Origin: Streptomyces alboflavus
Lineage (GTDB): Bacteria > Actinomycetota > Actinomycetes > Streptomycetales > Streptomycetaceae
Reading direction: 5' to 3'
Assembly (NCBI RefSeq): GCF_000716675.1
Contig: NZ_JNXT01000020.1
Coordinates: 60,258-124,257 of the forward strand
Length of the DNA: 64,000 bases
Positions 34,194 through 43,307 of this stretch are shown here, piece by piece; positions within the stretch are counted from its first letter, which is position 1, and each line of letters opens with the position of its first letter. Made by a program: the position numbers and the translations under genes. Below the pieces are notes generated by a model that searched no databases, was not told where the DNA came from, and worked only from the letters and a program-made list of their open reading frames with translations.

Positions 34194-35195
34194 TCAGTCG
34201 AACGTGTAAGCCGCGACCTCCGCGAGGTACCGCGCGCGCAGCGCCTCCTCCTCGGGGCCGCCGTCGAGGAACGCGGCCTCGAAGGAGTTGCGGGCCAGCT
34301 CGCGCAGCCCTTCCTGGCCGATGCCCAGGGCCTCGTGGACGGCGTGGAAGGTGTCGTCGACGTAGCCGCCGAAGTAGGCGGGGTCGTCGGAGTTGACGGT
34401 GCACAGCAGCCCGGCCGCCATCATGCGCGGCAGCGGGTGCTCCTCCAGGATGTCGACGGCCCGCAGCCGCACGTTGGACAGCGGGCACAGCGTCAGCGGC
34501 ACCCGCTCCCGCACCAGGCGCTCCACAAGCTCCGGGTCCTCCATGCAGCGAAGGCCGTGGTCGATCCGCTCCACGCCGAGCACGTCCAGGGCCTCACGCA
34601 CATAGGCGGCCGGGCCCTCCTCCCCCGCGTGCGCGACCTTCCGCAGTCCGAGCGCGCCCGCGGCCTCGTACACGGCGGCGAACTTGCTCGGCGGGTGGCC
34701 GACCTCGGCGGAGTCCAGGCCCACGCCGGTGATGCGGCGCAGATGCGGCTTGGCCTCCTCCAGGGTCGCCATCGCCGACTCGGCGGACTGGTCGCGCAGG
34801 AAGCACATGATGAGGCGGGTGGAGACGCCGTGCCGCTCCTCGCTGCGGTCAAGGGCGCGGCCGAGGCCCTCGACGACCGTGGCGAAGGGGATGCCGCGCG
34901 CGGTGTGCGCCTGCGGGTCGAAGAAGATCTCGGCGTGCCGCACGCCCTGCGCGGCCGCCCGCGCGAGGTAGGCGTCGGCGAGTTCCTCGAAGTCGGCCTC
35001 GGTGCGCAGCACGGCCATCAGGCCGTAGTACAGGTCGAGGAAGGACTGGAGGTCGTCGAAGAGGTAGGCCTTGCGGAGCTCTTCGGTGTCGGCGTAGGGA
35101 AGTTCCACTCCGTTGCGCGCCGCGAGCGCGAAGGCGAGTTCGGGTTCGAGGGTGCCTTCGATGTGCAGGTGCAGTTCGGCCTTGGGGAGGGGCAT
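34194..35195 (-). CDS. Adenine/adenosine deaminase family enzyme
   Basis: A 333-residue amidohydrolase. The metal motif HLHIEG comes near the N-terminus, followed by HAGEEG, DHGLRC and the metal aspartates in NSDDPAYFGGY. That last stretch resembles the adenine deaminase branch (Aah1-like) more than classical adenosine deaminase, which usually reads NTDDP followed by other residues. It probably converts adenine to hypoxanthine in purine salvage. Adenosine remains possible. The ATG at 35195 begins the standard PKAELHLHIEG N-terminus. It follows rnz by 31 bases. Confidence 0.9.
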   Translation of the reverse strand: MPLPKAELHLHIEGTLEPELAFALAARNGVELPYADTEELRKAYLFDDLQSFLDLYYGLMAVLRTEADFEELADAYLARAAAQGVRHAEIFFDPQAHTARGIPFATVVEGLGRALDRSEERHGVSTRLIMCFLRDQSAESAMATLEEAKPHLRRITGVGLDSAEVGHPPSKFAAVYEAAGALGLRKVAHAGEEGPAAYVREALDVLGVERIDHGLRCMEDPELVERLVRERVPLTLCPLSNVRLRAVDILEEHPLPRMMAAGLLCTVNSDDPAYFGGYVDDTFHAVHEALGIGQEGLRELARNSFEAAFLDGGPEEEALRARYLAEVAAYTFD

Positions 35196-35226
35196 GGTGC
35201 GGTCTCGCTCAGTTCTGTGGTGGTGC

Positions 35227-36162
35227 TCAGGTTCGCTTGGGCAGGGGTACACGCAACAGGTCGCGGGCGACGGTGAGTTCACCTTCGAACCCGGCGGCGC
35301 GGGCCTGTTGTTCGTAGACGTCCGGGTCGGGGTAGCGCTGGCTGAAGTGCGTCAGGACGAGGTGGCGCACGCCCGCGTCGATCGCCACCCGGGCGGCCTG
35401 GCCCGCCGTCAGGTGGCCGTGGTCGGTGGCGAGTCGCTCGTCCTCGTCGAGGAAGGTCGACTCGATGACGAGCATGTCGCAGCCCTCGGCAAGCGCGTGC
35501 ACGCCGTCGCAGAGCCGGGTGTCCATCACGAAGGCGAACCGCTGGCCGCGCCGCACCTCGCTGACCTCGTCGAGGGTGACACCGCCGAGGCGGCCCTCCT
35601 TCTGGATCCGCCCGATGTCGGGCCCCTTGACGCCGTGCTCGGCGAGCAGCCGCGGCAGCATGCGCCGCCCGTCGGGCTCGGTGACGCGGTAGCCGAAGGA
35701 CTCGACGGGGTGCGAGAGCCGGATCGCGTCGAGGGTGTACGAGGGGGTGGTCGCGAGCGGTCCGTCGGCGGCGGCCGGTGCCTCGGTGAGCGACACGGTC
35801 TCGCGATAGGCCGTCGCGTACCGCAGCCGGTCGAAGAAGTGCTGTCCCGACGCCGGGTAGTGGGCGGTGACCGGGTGCGGGACCCGGTCGAGGTTGATGC
35901 GCTGGATCACCCCGGAAAGTCCGAGGGAGTGGTCTCCGTGGAAGTGCGTCACGCAGATCCGGTGCAGGTCGTGCGCGGCGACCCCGGCGCGCAGCATCTG
36001 GCGCTGCGTGCCCTCGCCGGGGTCGAACATGATGCCCTGGCCGTCCCAGAGCAGGACGTAGCCGTTGTGGTTGCGGTGCCGGGTGGGGACTTGGCTCGCC
36101 GTGCCGAGCACCACCAGTTCACGTACGGACAAGGAGCGTTGCCCCGCTATCCGGGGGGCCAC
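35227..36162 (-). CDS. rnz: Ribonuclease Z
   Basis: About 311 residues. This is a metallo-beta-lactamase-fold tRNA 3'-processing endonuclease. The metal motif [13 protein letters not shown] is near residue 72, with further ligand segments MDTRLCDG and LTHFSQRY. The GTG at 36162 overlaps the HIT gene by 16 bases. A TTG at 36132 would begin closer to the usual [12 protein letters not shown] start and may be the real one. Confidence 0.93.
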   Translation of the reverse strand: MAPRIAGQRSLSVRELVVLGTASQVPTRHRNHNGYVLLWDGQGIMFDPGEGTQRQMLRAGVAAHDLHRICVTHFHGDHSLGLSGVIQRINLDRVPHPVTAHYPASGQHFFDRLRYATAYRETVSLTEAPAAADGPLATTPSYTLDAIRLSHPVESFGYRVTEPDGRRMLPRLLAEHGVKGPDIGRIQKEGRLGGVTLDEVSEVRRGQRFAFVMDTRLCDGVHALAEGCDMLVIESTFLDEDERLATDHGHLTAGQAARVAIDAGVRHLVLTHFSQRYPDPDVYEQQARAAGFEGELTVARDLLRVPLPKRT

Positions 36163-36500
36163 TGGAGGCCGCGGCCGCCCAGGACGTGGGCGTGCGCGTG
36201 GAAGACGGTCTGCCCGGCGCCGGCGCCGGTGTTGAAGACGATGCGGTAGCTCTCGGACTTCTCCTCCGCGGCGACCTCACCGGCCTCGCGCAGCACGTCA
36301 CCGGCGATGCCGGGCTCGGCGGCGGCGAGCGAGGCGGCGTCCGGGTAGTGGACCTTGGGGATGACGAGGACGTGCGTGGGGGCCTGCGGGTTGATGTCGC
36401 GGAAGGCGACGGTCGTCTCGGTCTCCCGCACGACGGTCGCGGGCACGTCCCCCGCGACGATCTTGCAGAACAGGCAGTCGGCCTGCGGTTCTCCCGCCAT
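36147..36500 (-). CDS. HIT-family nucleotide hydrolase
   Basis: A 117-residue protein with the histidine triad HAHAHVLGG near the C-terminus and the N-terminal [10 protein letters not shown] with a CxxC zinc pair. HIT proteins of the HINT type hydrolyse AMP-lysine and other AMP conjugates. The ATG at 36500 gives the standard length, although the frame stays open upstream to 36716. It is the first gene of an apparent HIT, rnz, deaminase run. The 219-base gap upstream to tricorn holds no credible gene. Confidence 0.94.
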   Translation of the reverse strand: MAGEPQADCLFCKIVAGDVPATVVRETETTVAFRDINPQAPTHVLVIPKVHYPDAASLAAAEPGIAGDVLREAGEVAAEEKSESYRIVFNTGAGAGQTVFHAHAHVLGGRGLQWPPG

Positions 36501-36719
36501 GGGGACACCCTCCCGGGTCACTGGGTTCGCTTGGGTCGCATGGTATCGGGGTGGGGGGAGACGGGGTCGGGCCGAGGGGGGTGGGCGGTGGCCGCACGGG
36601 GGCACCCGGAAGTCCGACCGCAACGGGTGGGCGGGTGGGAAGCCCGGCAGGGGGCCCGGCCGGGGGTGCGGCGGGGGCGGCCCAAGGGCACGAGGCCCCT
36701 GGGCCGCAGACGGCACCCG

Positions 36720-39700
36720 TCAGGCCGACGGCGCCCCCGCCCCGGGCAAGGCCGGCGCAGCCTTCGCCGGGGTCTCGTCCAACGCCGCGAGCGCAACACG
36801 TACAGCCGCGTCGAGCTGCGGATCCCTCCCGGCGGCGTAGTCCTCGGGCGTGACCACGACCTCGACGTCCGGGTCGACGCCGTAGTTCTCGACGCCCCAC
36901 CCGTACCCCTCCAGCCAGAAGGCGTACTTGGGCTGCGTCACCAGCGTGCCGTCGACGAGGTGGTACCGGCTGTCTATGCCGACGACGCCGCCCCACGTGC
37001 GCGTACCGACGACGGGACCGATGCCGAGGGCCTTGATCGCGGCGTTCACGATGTCGCCGTCGGAGCCGGAGAACTCGTTGGCGACGGCGACGACGGGCCC
37101 GCGCGGCGCGTCCCCCGGGTAGCTGAGCGGCCCCGAGCCGCGCGGCAGGTCCCAGCCGACGATGCGCCGGGCCAGCTTCTCCACGACGAGCTGCGAGGTG
37201 TGCCCGCCGCGGTTCTCGCGCACGTCCACGACCAGGCCCTCGCGGGCGACCTCGATCCTGAGGTCCCGGTGGATCTGCGCCCAGCCGGGCGCCTGCATGT
37301 CGGGCACGTGCAGATAGCCGAGCCGGCCGCCGGAGCGCTCGTGGACGTAGGCCCGCCGGTCGGCGACCCACGCGTGGTAGCGCAGCGGCTCCTCGTCGTC
37401 GACGGGGACGACGACGGCGTGCCGGGGGTCGCCGCCGCCCGCGGGCGACACGGTCAGCTCGACGGGCTTGCCCGCGGTGCCGACGAGCAGCGGCCCGGGC
37501 CCGGTCACCGGGTCGACGGGCCGCCCGCCGACGGCGAGGATCGCGTCGCCCGCGCGCACCGCGACGCCGGGCGCGGCCAGCGGCGAGCGCGCGTGCGGGT
37601 CGGACGTCTCGGACGGCAGCACGCGGTCGACACGCCACGCCCCGTCCTCGCCCCGCGACAGGTCCACGCCGAGCAGCCCCTGCCGGGCCCCGCCGCCCCA
37701 GCCGCCGCGCGGCGTGACGTAGGCGTGCGAGGTGCCCAGCTCGCCCTGCACCTCCCAGAGCAGGTCCACGAGGTCGTCGTGGGTGGCGACGCGGGCGAGG
37801 ACGGGGCGGTAGCGCTCCAGGACGCCGTCCCAGTCGACGCCGCCCATGTCGGGCCGCCAGAAGTTGTCCCGCATGAGGCGCCCCGCCTCGTCGTACATCT
37901 GCCGCCACTCCGCCGCCGGGTCGATGTACTGGCGTACGCGGCCGAGGTCGACGGTGATGTTCGTGTCGCTGTCCTCGTCGCCGGACGCCCGCCGGTCGCT
38001 GGGCACGACCTTCAGCTTGCCGTCGGCCCACAGCAGCACCCGCTTGCCGTCGCCGGTGACCGCGAAGTGCTCGGCGACACCGGCGAGTTCCTCCACGCGG
38101 TGCTGGGCGAGGTCGTAGCGCTCCAGCTCGGAGCTGGGGTCGGGGTCGGTCGGCGTGGCGCGGGACGCCCCGAGCACGCCGTGCACGGGGTGGCGCAGCC
38201 ACAGCAGGCCGTCCTTGGCGGCGCGCAGCGTGGAGTAGCGGGCGGCCTCCACGGGGAACGGCACGACGCGCTCGGTGAGCCCGTCGAGGTCGACGCGGGT
38301 CGTGGGCGTGCCCTCGCTGTCGGGCGTCTCCGCGCCCGGCGCGTCCGGGCTTTCGAAGGCCCGGCCGTGCCGCTGCGGCCCGAACGGCGAGGGCGTCGTG
38401 GCCGCGAGGGTGATCAGGTGCGGCCGGGCGCCGCCGACGAACGCGAGGTCGAAGACGTGGTCGTCGTAGACGGGGTCGAAGGACCGCGCGGACAGGAACG
38501 CGAGGTGCTTGCCGTCGAGGGTGAACGCCGGGCTGTAGTCACGGAACCTGAGCTGGGTGGCCTCCGACACCGACAGGTCGGCGGTGTTGGCGAGCTTGAG
38601 CTGGCGCAGCGGCCGCGGCCCGGGGTGCGACCAGGCGAGCCACGCGGAGTCGGGCGAGAAGACGAGCCCGGTGGCCTCGCCGTGCTCGGCGCGGTCCACC
38701 TCGCGCACCTCGCCGCTCTCGCGCTCCACGAACAGCACCCGGCCGTCGTGCGTGGCGACGGCCGCCCGGCTGCCGTCGGGCGCCATGGCGAGCGCGAGGA
38801 CCCGGCCGAGCTGTCCGGCGGCGAGCCGCCGCGGCGTCGCCCCCGGTGTGAGGCCGGTGGCGGGCGCGAACTCCAGGGCGTCGTCGCCCTCGGCGTCCGT
38901 CACCCACACCACGTGCTCCTCGCCGTCGACGCGGAACGTGCGCGGAAGGCGTGCCCGCACCCCCGGCTCGGCGGCGAGCGCGCGGGCGGGCCCCTCGCGG
39001 TGCGTGACCCAGTGCACGGCGCCGCGCACGGCCACCGCGCTGCCGCGCCCGGTGTGGTCGGGCGCGGCGGCCCCGAACCAGCGGGCGGCGCTCACCGGAT
39101 GCGGCTGGAGGTCGGTGCGCTGCCCGCCGAGGACGATGTCCAGGCGGCGCGGCTCGGCGGCGGGGTCGGTGAGGTCGTCGAGGAGCCAGAGTTCACCCGC
39201 GGCGGTGTACGTCACGCGGGTGCCGTCGGTGGCGGCGTGCCGGGCGTAGAAACCGTCGACAGGCGTGTGGCGGCGCAGGTCGGTGCCGTCGGGCAGCGAG
39301 GAGTACACGGCGCCGACGCCCTCGTGGTCGCTGAGGAAGGCGACGCGGTCGCCGACCCACATCGGGTACTCGATGTTCCCGTCGAGGTCGGCGTGCAGCC
39401 GGGCGAAGCGGGGCTCGGGCCCGTCCTCGTCGGCGCTCCGCCGGATCCACAGCTTGCCCGCGGTGCCGCCCCGGTACCGCTTCCACCAGGCGGCCTCGCG
39501 CCCCATCGGCGCGGACAGGAGCAGGACTTGCCCCCCGGGGCCGTACGCGACGTCCCCGACGAGCCCGTACGGCAGCATCTCGGCGGGCCCGCCGTCGAGC
39601 GGCACCGCGCGCGCCCGGGCGCGGCGCAGCGAGGCCTCGCCCTGCGTGCTGATGGCGAGGACCCGCCCGTCGGCGGTCCAGCCGCGCACGGACGTCTTCG

Positions 39701-39962
39701 CGCTGCCCCAGTACGTCAGGCGCCGGGTGGGGCCGCCGGCCACGGGCGCGACGTGCACCTCGGGGGCGCCGTCGCGGGTGGACGTCCACGCGACGGTGGT
39801 GCCGTCCGGGGAGATCCGTGGCTGGGTCACGGGTACGTTGTCGGCGCTGACCCGCCAGGCGCGGCCGCCGTCGAGCGGGGCGAGCCAGACGTCGTCCTCT
39901 GCGGTGAAGGCGATCAACTCGCCGCGCAGGTGCGGAAACCGGAGGTAGGCAGGCTGAGTCAC
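36720..39962 (-). CDS. Tricorn protease homologue
   Basis: A 1080-residue cytoplasmic protease of the tricorn type (family S41B). The N-terminal half holds two beta-propellers (for example WRVSADNVPVTQPRISPDG). A PDZ domain follows near residues 770-850. The catalytic core has the nucleophile serine in NEFSGSDGD (about residue 965) and the later YHLVDGTLVTQPKYAFW segment. Tricorn trims peptides released by the proteasome, which Streptomyces possesses. It is a single-gene unit with its own start at 39962. Confidence 0.94.
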   Translation of the reverse strand: MTQPAYLRFPHLRGELIAFTAEDDVWLAPLDGGRAWRVSADNVPVTQPRISPDGTTVAWTSTRDGAPEVHVAPVAGGPTRRLTYWGSAKTSVRGWTADGRVLAISTQGEASLRRARARAVPLDGGPAEMLPYGLVGDVAYGPGGQVLLLSAPMGREAAWWKRYRGGTAGKLWIRRSADEDGPEPRFARLHADLDGNIEYPMWVGDRVAFLSDHEGVGAVYSSLPDGTDLRRHTPVDGFYARHAATDGTRVTYTAAGELWLLDDLTDPAAEPRRLDIVLGGQRTDLQPHPVSAARWFGAAAPDHTGRGSAVAVRGAVHWVTHREGPARALAAEPGVRARLPRTFRVDGEEHVVWVTDAEGDDALEFAPATGLTPGATPRRLAAGQLGRVLALAMAPDGSRAAVATHDGRVLFVERESGEVREVDRAEHGEATGLVFSPDSAWLAWSHPGPRPLRQLKLANTADLSVSEATQLRFRDYSPAFTLDGKHLAFLSARSFDPVYDDHVFDLAFVGGARPHLITLAATTPSPFGPQRHGRAFESPDAPGAETPDSEGTPTTRVDLDGLTERVVPFPVEAARYSTLRAAKDGLLWLRHPVHGVLGASRATPTDPDPSSELERYDLAQHRVEELAGVAEHFAVTGDGKRVLLWADGKLKVVPSDRRASGDEDSDTNITVDLGRVRQYIDPAAEWRQMYDEAGRLMRDNFWRPDMGGVDWDGVLERYRPVLARVATHDDLVDLLWEVQGELGTSHAYVTPRGGWGGGARQGLLGVDLSRGEDGAWRVDRVLPSETSDPHARSPLAAPGVAVRAGDAILAVGGRPVDPVTGPGPLLVGTAGKPVELTVSPAGGGDPRHAVVVPVDDEEPLRYHAWVADRRAYVHERSGGRLGYLHVPDMQAPGWAQIHRDLRIEVAREGLVVDVRENRGGHTSQLVVEKLARRIVGWDLPRGSGPLSYPGDAPRGPVVAVANEFSGSDGDIVNAAIKALGIGPVVGTRTWGGVVGIDSRYHLVDGTLVTQPKYAFWLEGYGWGVENYGVDPDVEVVVTPEDYAAGRDPQLDAAVRVALAALDETPAKAAPALPGAGAPSA

Positions 39963-40007
39963 ACGGTCAGCCTAAGCAGGCGCCGCGCGGGGCGGGGTCG
40001 TTTTGGA

Positions 40008-40649
40008 TCACTTGCCCGGTTCCTCGTCGGGCTGTTCGGTCACGGTGACGGTGGCGGTGGGCCCGGGATCGGGCTTCTCATGGCCGGCGTTGTCGTCGTT
40101 GCTGTTGCCGTCGTCGTTGCTGTTGCCGTCGTTGTCGTTGTTGCCGTCGTGACCGTTGCCGTTGTTGCCGCCGTCGTCGTTGTCGTCATCGTCGGGCGTG
40201 TGGTCGCAGTTGCCCAGGGCGTCGACGCGGAACCACTCCTCGCGGCCGACCTTCGCGGTCAGACTGCCGCGTACGCAGGCGCCGTTGCGGACCTCCGTCA
40301 CCCGGCCCTTGATGGTGATGACCTTGTCGTCGTCGGACTGGCCCCGGCAGTCGACCTCGGCGTCCCGCTGCTCGTCGGAGTCCGAGGCCTTCCTGGGCTT
40401 GCCGATGAAGGAGGCCGTGCAGGTCAGCCAGTCCACGTCGGCGTGCTGCCGCTCCAGCTCCCGGGTGCCCATCTTGTCGGTGGTGATCGCGACGGCGGAC
40501 GTGCTCATGTTGCCCTCGACGGGGTCGCACGCGGCGGCTCCCGCACCGGCGGCCACGGCGGCCGTCACGGCGACGAGGACGCGCCGTGGTCGCCGCGCCC
40601 GCCGGGAACGCGGTGACGGTGATCGCGGTGTTCGCCTCAGTGCCCCCAT
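40008..40649 (-). CDS. Putative lipoprotein with Asp/Asn-rich tail
   Basis: A 213-residue protein with an arginine-rich N-terminus, a hydrophobic stretch and the lipobox-like AGAAAC (about residues 36-41). The middle part (residues about 75-150) has four cysteines that could form two disulfides (LTCTASF, VDCRGQ, NGACVRG, GNCDH). From about residue 152 the sequence becomes a low-complexity run of D, N, G and S (units like NDDGNS), then a Thr/Pro/Glu end. The acidic tail could bind calcium or act as a cell-wall spacer. I do not recognise the family. Confidence 0.75.
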   Translation of the reverse strand: MGALRRTPRSPSPRSRRARRPRRVLVAVTAAVAAGAGAAACDPVEGNMSTSAVAITTDKMGTRELERQHADVDWLTCTASFIGKPRKASDSDEQRDAEVDCRGQSDDDKVITIKGRVTEVRNGACVRGSLTAKVGREEWFRVDALGNCDHTPDDDDNDDGGNNGNGHDGNNDNDGNSNDDGNSNDDNAGHEKPDPGPTATVTVTEQPDEEPGK

Positions 40650-40775
40650 GAGCGGCAGGGTGCCACCGCGGACGGCACGGCGGTAGAGCGCTTGCGGCCA
40701 ACTGTCCAGTAACCGCCCCTGCCCACAAGCCCCTTCGGGGCCGCCTCCGGAGCTTCCCGGCCCTTCCGGGTCCGC

Positions 40776-41177
40776 TCAGGCGCGGTCCGTGCGCAGCAGC
40801 AGCCACTCCTGGAGCTCCACCAGGTTCCCCTCGGGATCCTTGAGGTGGGCCACCCGCATCCGGTCCGTCATGGGCGCGGGCCCGTGCGTCAGCTCGGCGC
40901 CGCGCCCGGTGATCCGCTCGCAGTACGCGTCCAGGTCGTCGACGCGCAGCACCACCAGGGAGCGGTGCCCCGTCGCCGACTCGGCCAGCTCGCCGAGGAG
41001 TTCGGCCATCACCGTGCGGTCCTGCAGCGCGATGCCCGCGGAGCCCGTCGTGGGGCTGAACTTCTCGTACGGTCCGCTCGCGGCGCCCGACTGGGGCTTC
41101 AGGCCGAGCACATCGGCGTAGAAGCGGTAGCAGGCGGGGAAGTCGGTGACGAGCAGGCGTACCTGGGCGAGTTCCAC
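40776..41177 (-). CDS. VOC/glyoxalase-like protein
   Basis: A 133-residue protein of the vicinal oxygen chelate superfamily: VRLLVTDFPACYRFYADVLGL, then LVVLRVDDLDAYCERIT, and HLKDPEGNLVELQEWL with the C-terminal metal glutamate. Such proteins may be isomerases, dioxygenases or antibiotic-binding proteins, and the substrate is unknown. The GTG at 41177 is preferred. The frame extends upstream to 41300, but that part is low-complexity and overlaps rsmE. It lies 22 bases after the rsmE stop. Confidence 0.85.
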   Translation of the reverse strand: MELAQVRLLVTDFPACYRFYADVLGLKPQSGAASGPYEKFSPTTGSAGIALQDRTVMAELLGELAESATGHRSLVVLRVDDLDAYCERITGRGAELTHGPAPMTDRMRVAHLKDPEGNLVELQEWLLLRTDRA

Positions 41178-41199
41178 GGGGCTGCCTTTCGGGCGGGAT

Positions 41200-41949
41200 T
41201 CAGGACCAGCGTCCGGTCCGGCCGAGGAGGAGGGCGGTCGCCGCGGTGCCCGCGGTCGACGTGCGCAACACGCTACGCCCGAGCCGGCAGGGCTTGGCAC
41301 CCGCCTGCGCGAACGCCGCGAGTTCGTCCGGGGAGACGCCGCCCTCGGGGCCGACGACGAGCACGATGTGGCCGGTCGTGGGCAGGGCGGCGGTGGCCAG
41401 CGGTTCGCTGCTCTCCTCGTGCAGGACCGCGGCGAGGTCCGCGTCCGCGAGGAGCGCCGCGACCTGCTTGGTCGTGGCGAGCTCCGCGACCTCGGGGAAG
41501 CGCACGCGGCGCGACTGCTTGCCCGCCTCGCGTGCCGTCGCCCGCCACTTGCCGAGCGCCTTCTGGCCGCGCTCGCCCTTCCACTGCGTGATGCAGCGGG
41601 ACGCGGCCCAGGGCACGACGGCGTCCACGCCGGTCTCCGTCATGGTCTCCACGGCCAGCTCGCCCCGGTCGCCCTTGGGCAGCGCCTGTACGACGGTGAT
41701 CCGGGGCGTCTGCGCGTCCTCCTCGCGTACGCCGTCGGCGTCCAGGGACACCGTCAGGCGGTCCTTGCCCTCGGTGTCCGCGACGACGCCGTGCGCCCAG
41801 CGTCCGGCGCCGTCGGTGAGGACGACGTCCTCGCCCGCGTGCAGCCGCTTCACGGACACCGCGTGCCGCCCCTCGGGGCCTTCCAGGACGTACGCGCCGC
41901 CCGGGGCCGCGCCCCGGAAGTCCTCGACGACGAAGACCGGCGCCGTCAC
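41200..41949 (-). CDS. rsmE: 16S rRNA (uracil-1498-N3)-methyltransferase
   Basis: A 249-residue SPOUT-class methyltransferase acting on 16S rRNA. The C-terminal knot includes VLVVGPEGGVSPDELAAFAQ and RLGRSVLRTSTAGTAA, the RsmE signatures for S-adenosylmethionine binding. The N-terminal PUA-like domain has HAVSVKRLHAGEDVVLTDG. The GTG at 41949 overlaps the stop of the nitronate monooxygenase gene (GTGA). In many actinobacteria rsmE follows dnaJ, as here with one gene between. Confidence 0.95.
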   Translation of the reverse strand: MTAPVFVVEDFRGAAPGGAYVLEGPEGRHAVSVKRLHAGEDVVLTDGAGRWAHGVVADTEGKDRLTVSLDADGVREEDAQTPRITVVQALPKGDRGELAVETMTETGVDAVVPWAASRCITQWKGERGQKALGKWRATAREAGKQSRRVRFPEVAELATTKQVAALLADADLAAVLHEESSEPLATAALPTTGHIVLVVGPEGGVSPDELAAFAQAGAKPCRLGRSVLRTSTAGTAATALLLGRTGRWS

Positions 41950-43019
41950 ACCGCACCCCGCGCGGCGAACGTGGCCTTCGCCTCTTCGAGCTCGGCGACC
42001 AGGACCTCCATCAGCTCGCCCGCGGGCAGCGCCCGCGCCAGGCGGTGGCCCTGGCCCGCCCACAGCGCCATGGCCTGCGGGTCCCCGGCCTTCGCCGCGG
42101 CCTTGCGGAGCCCGGCCGTCAGATAGTGCACCTGCGGGTACGCGGCCGGGGCGTACGGGCCGTGCTCGCGCATGAAGCGGTTGACCAGGCCGCGCGCGGG
42201 GCGGCCCGAGAACGCGCGGGTCAGCTCGGTGTGCCCGAACAGCGGGTTCGTCATGGCCTGCTTGTGCAGCGGCTGCGCGCCCGACTCGGGCGTGACCAGG
42301 AACGCCGTGCCGAGCTGGGCGAAGTCCGCGCCCGCGGCGAGGACCGCGGCGATCTGGCCGCCGCGCATCAGGCCGCCCGCGGCGATCACGGGCAGCTGCA
42401 CCGTCTCCCTGACCTGCGCGATCAGGCTGAGCAGGCCGATGCCGGAGCCGTCCGCCTCCGGGTTGTCGCGGTGCGTGCCCTGGTGGCCGCCCGCCTCGAT
42501 GCCCTGGACGCAGACGGCGTCGGCGGCCGCCCGCTGGGCCGCGCGGGCCTCCTCGGGCGTGGTGACGGTGACGACCGTGCGGGTGCCGACGCGGTCGAAG
42601 GCCTGGACGACCTCCCGGGTGGGGCAGCCGAACGTGAACGACACCAGCGGCACCGGGTCGTCGAGCAGGATCGCGAGCTTCGCGTCGTAGCCGTCGTCGC
42701 GCTTGCCGTCGGTGTCGCCGAGCTGCGTCTCGTACCAGGTGGCCTCGCCCGCTAGCTGATTGCGGTACACCTCGACGGCTGCGGGGTCGGCATACTCCGG
42801 CTGCGGCATGAACAGGTTCACCCCGAACGGCCGCGCCGTCAGGCTCCTGACCTGCTTGATCTCCTGGTACATCCCGTCGGCGGTTTTGTACCCGGCGGCC
42901 AGGCAGCCGAGCCCCCCGGCCTCAGCGACAGCCGCCACCAGCTGCGGGGTCGAGCCACCGCCCGCCATCGGGGCCTGCACGATCGGATAGCGACAGAGAT
43001 CGGTGAACGCGGAGGACAT
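41946..43019 (-). CDS. Nitronate monooxygenase (NPD family)
   Basis: A 357-residue FMN-dependent TIM-barrel enzyme of the 2-nitropropane dioxygenase family. Signatures include PIVQAPMAGGGSTPQLVAAV, the central GIEAGGHQG with the catalytic histidine, and VIAAGGLMRGGQIAAVLAAGAD for phosphate binding. These enzymes oxidise toxic alkyl nitronates such as propionate 3-nitronate. The ATG at 43019 gives the standard N-terminus. It is translationally coupled to rsmE and separated from dnaJ by a strong hairpin. Confidence 0.92.
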   Translation of the reverse strand: MSSAFTDLCRYPIVQAPMAGGGSTPQLVAAVAEAGGLGCLAAGYKTADGMYQEIKQVRSLTARPFGVNLFMPQPEYADPAAVEVYRNQLAGEATWYETQLGDTDGKRDDGYDAKLAILLDDPVPLVSFTFGCPTREVVQAFDRVGTRTVVTVTTPEEARAAQRAAADAVCVQGIEAGGHQGTHRDNPEADGSGIGLLSLIAQVRETVQLPVIAAGGLMRGGQIAAVLAAGADFAQLGTAFLVTPESGAQPLHKQAMTNPLFGHTELTRAFSGRPARGLVNRFMREHGPYAPAAYPQVHYLTAGLRKAAAKAGDPQAMALWAGQGHRLARALPAGELMEVLVAELEEAKATFAARGAV

Positions 43020-43256
43020 ACCGGCATCGTGCCACGTCTGGCGGGGGCGCCTTGTCCGGGGTCCACGTGCGGCCCCGTCCTGCCTCCCGTCCCGCCGCTC
43101 CGCGGCGGATGCCTCCCACCCACCCACCCGTGATCCCGCACCGGGGCGGAGGAAGGACCCGTCCCACCTCTGTGGGCAGCTGGTCCGCCCAGAGGGCGGA
43201 ACGGGTGGGCACAGCCCAGTACGACGGCACCATGACGACAAGGGAGGGGCACAAGT

Positions 43257-43298
43257 CGGCCCGGGGTGGGCGTGGATTTCCACGCCCACCCCGGGCCG
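43257..43298 (-). terminator. dnaJ terminator hairpin
   Basis: A perfect 20-bp inverted repeat with a 2-base loop, starting 9 bases after the dnaJ stop. The arms run 43257-43276 and 43279-43298, with CGGCCCGGGG at the outer end. It closes the hrcA-dnaJ transcript. The remainder of the 288-base gap to the nitronate monooxygenase start shows no gene. Confidence 0.8.
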
Positions 43299-43307
43299 CT
43301 CAAGGCG

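Noticed and set aside
36186..40616. A 1476-codon plus-strand open frame opposite tricorn
   Set aside because: It is the low-stop antisense frame of a high-GC gene. The minus-strand tricorn has clear domains and this frame has only Val/Gly/Arg/Asp-rich sequence.
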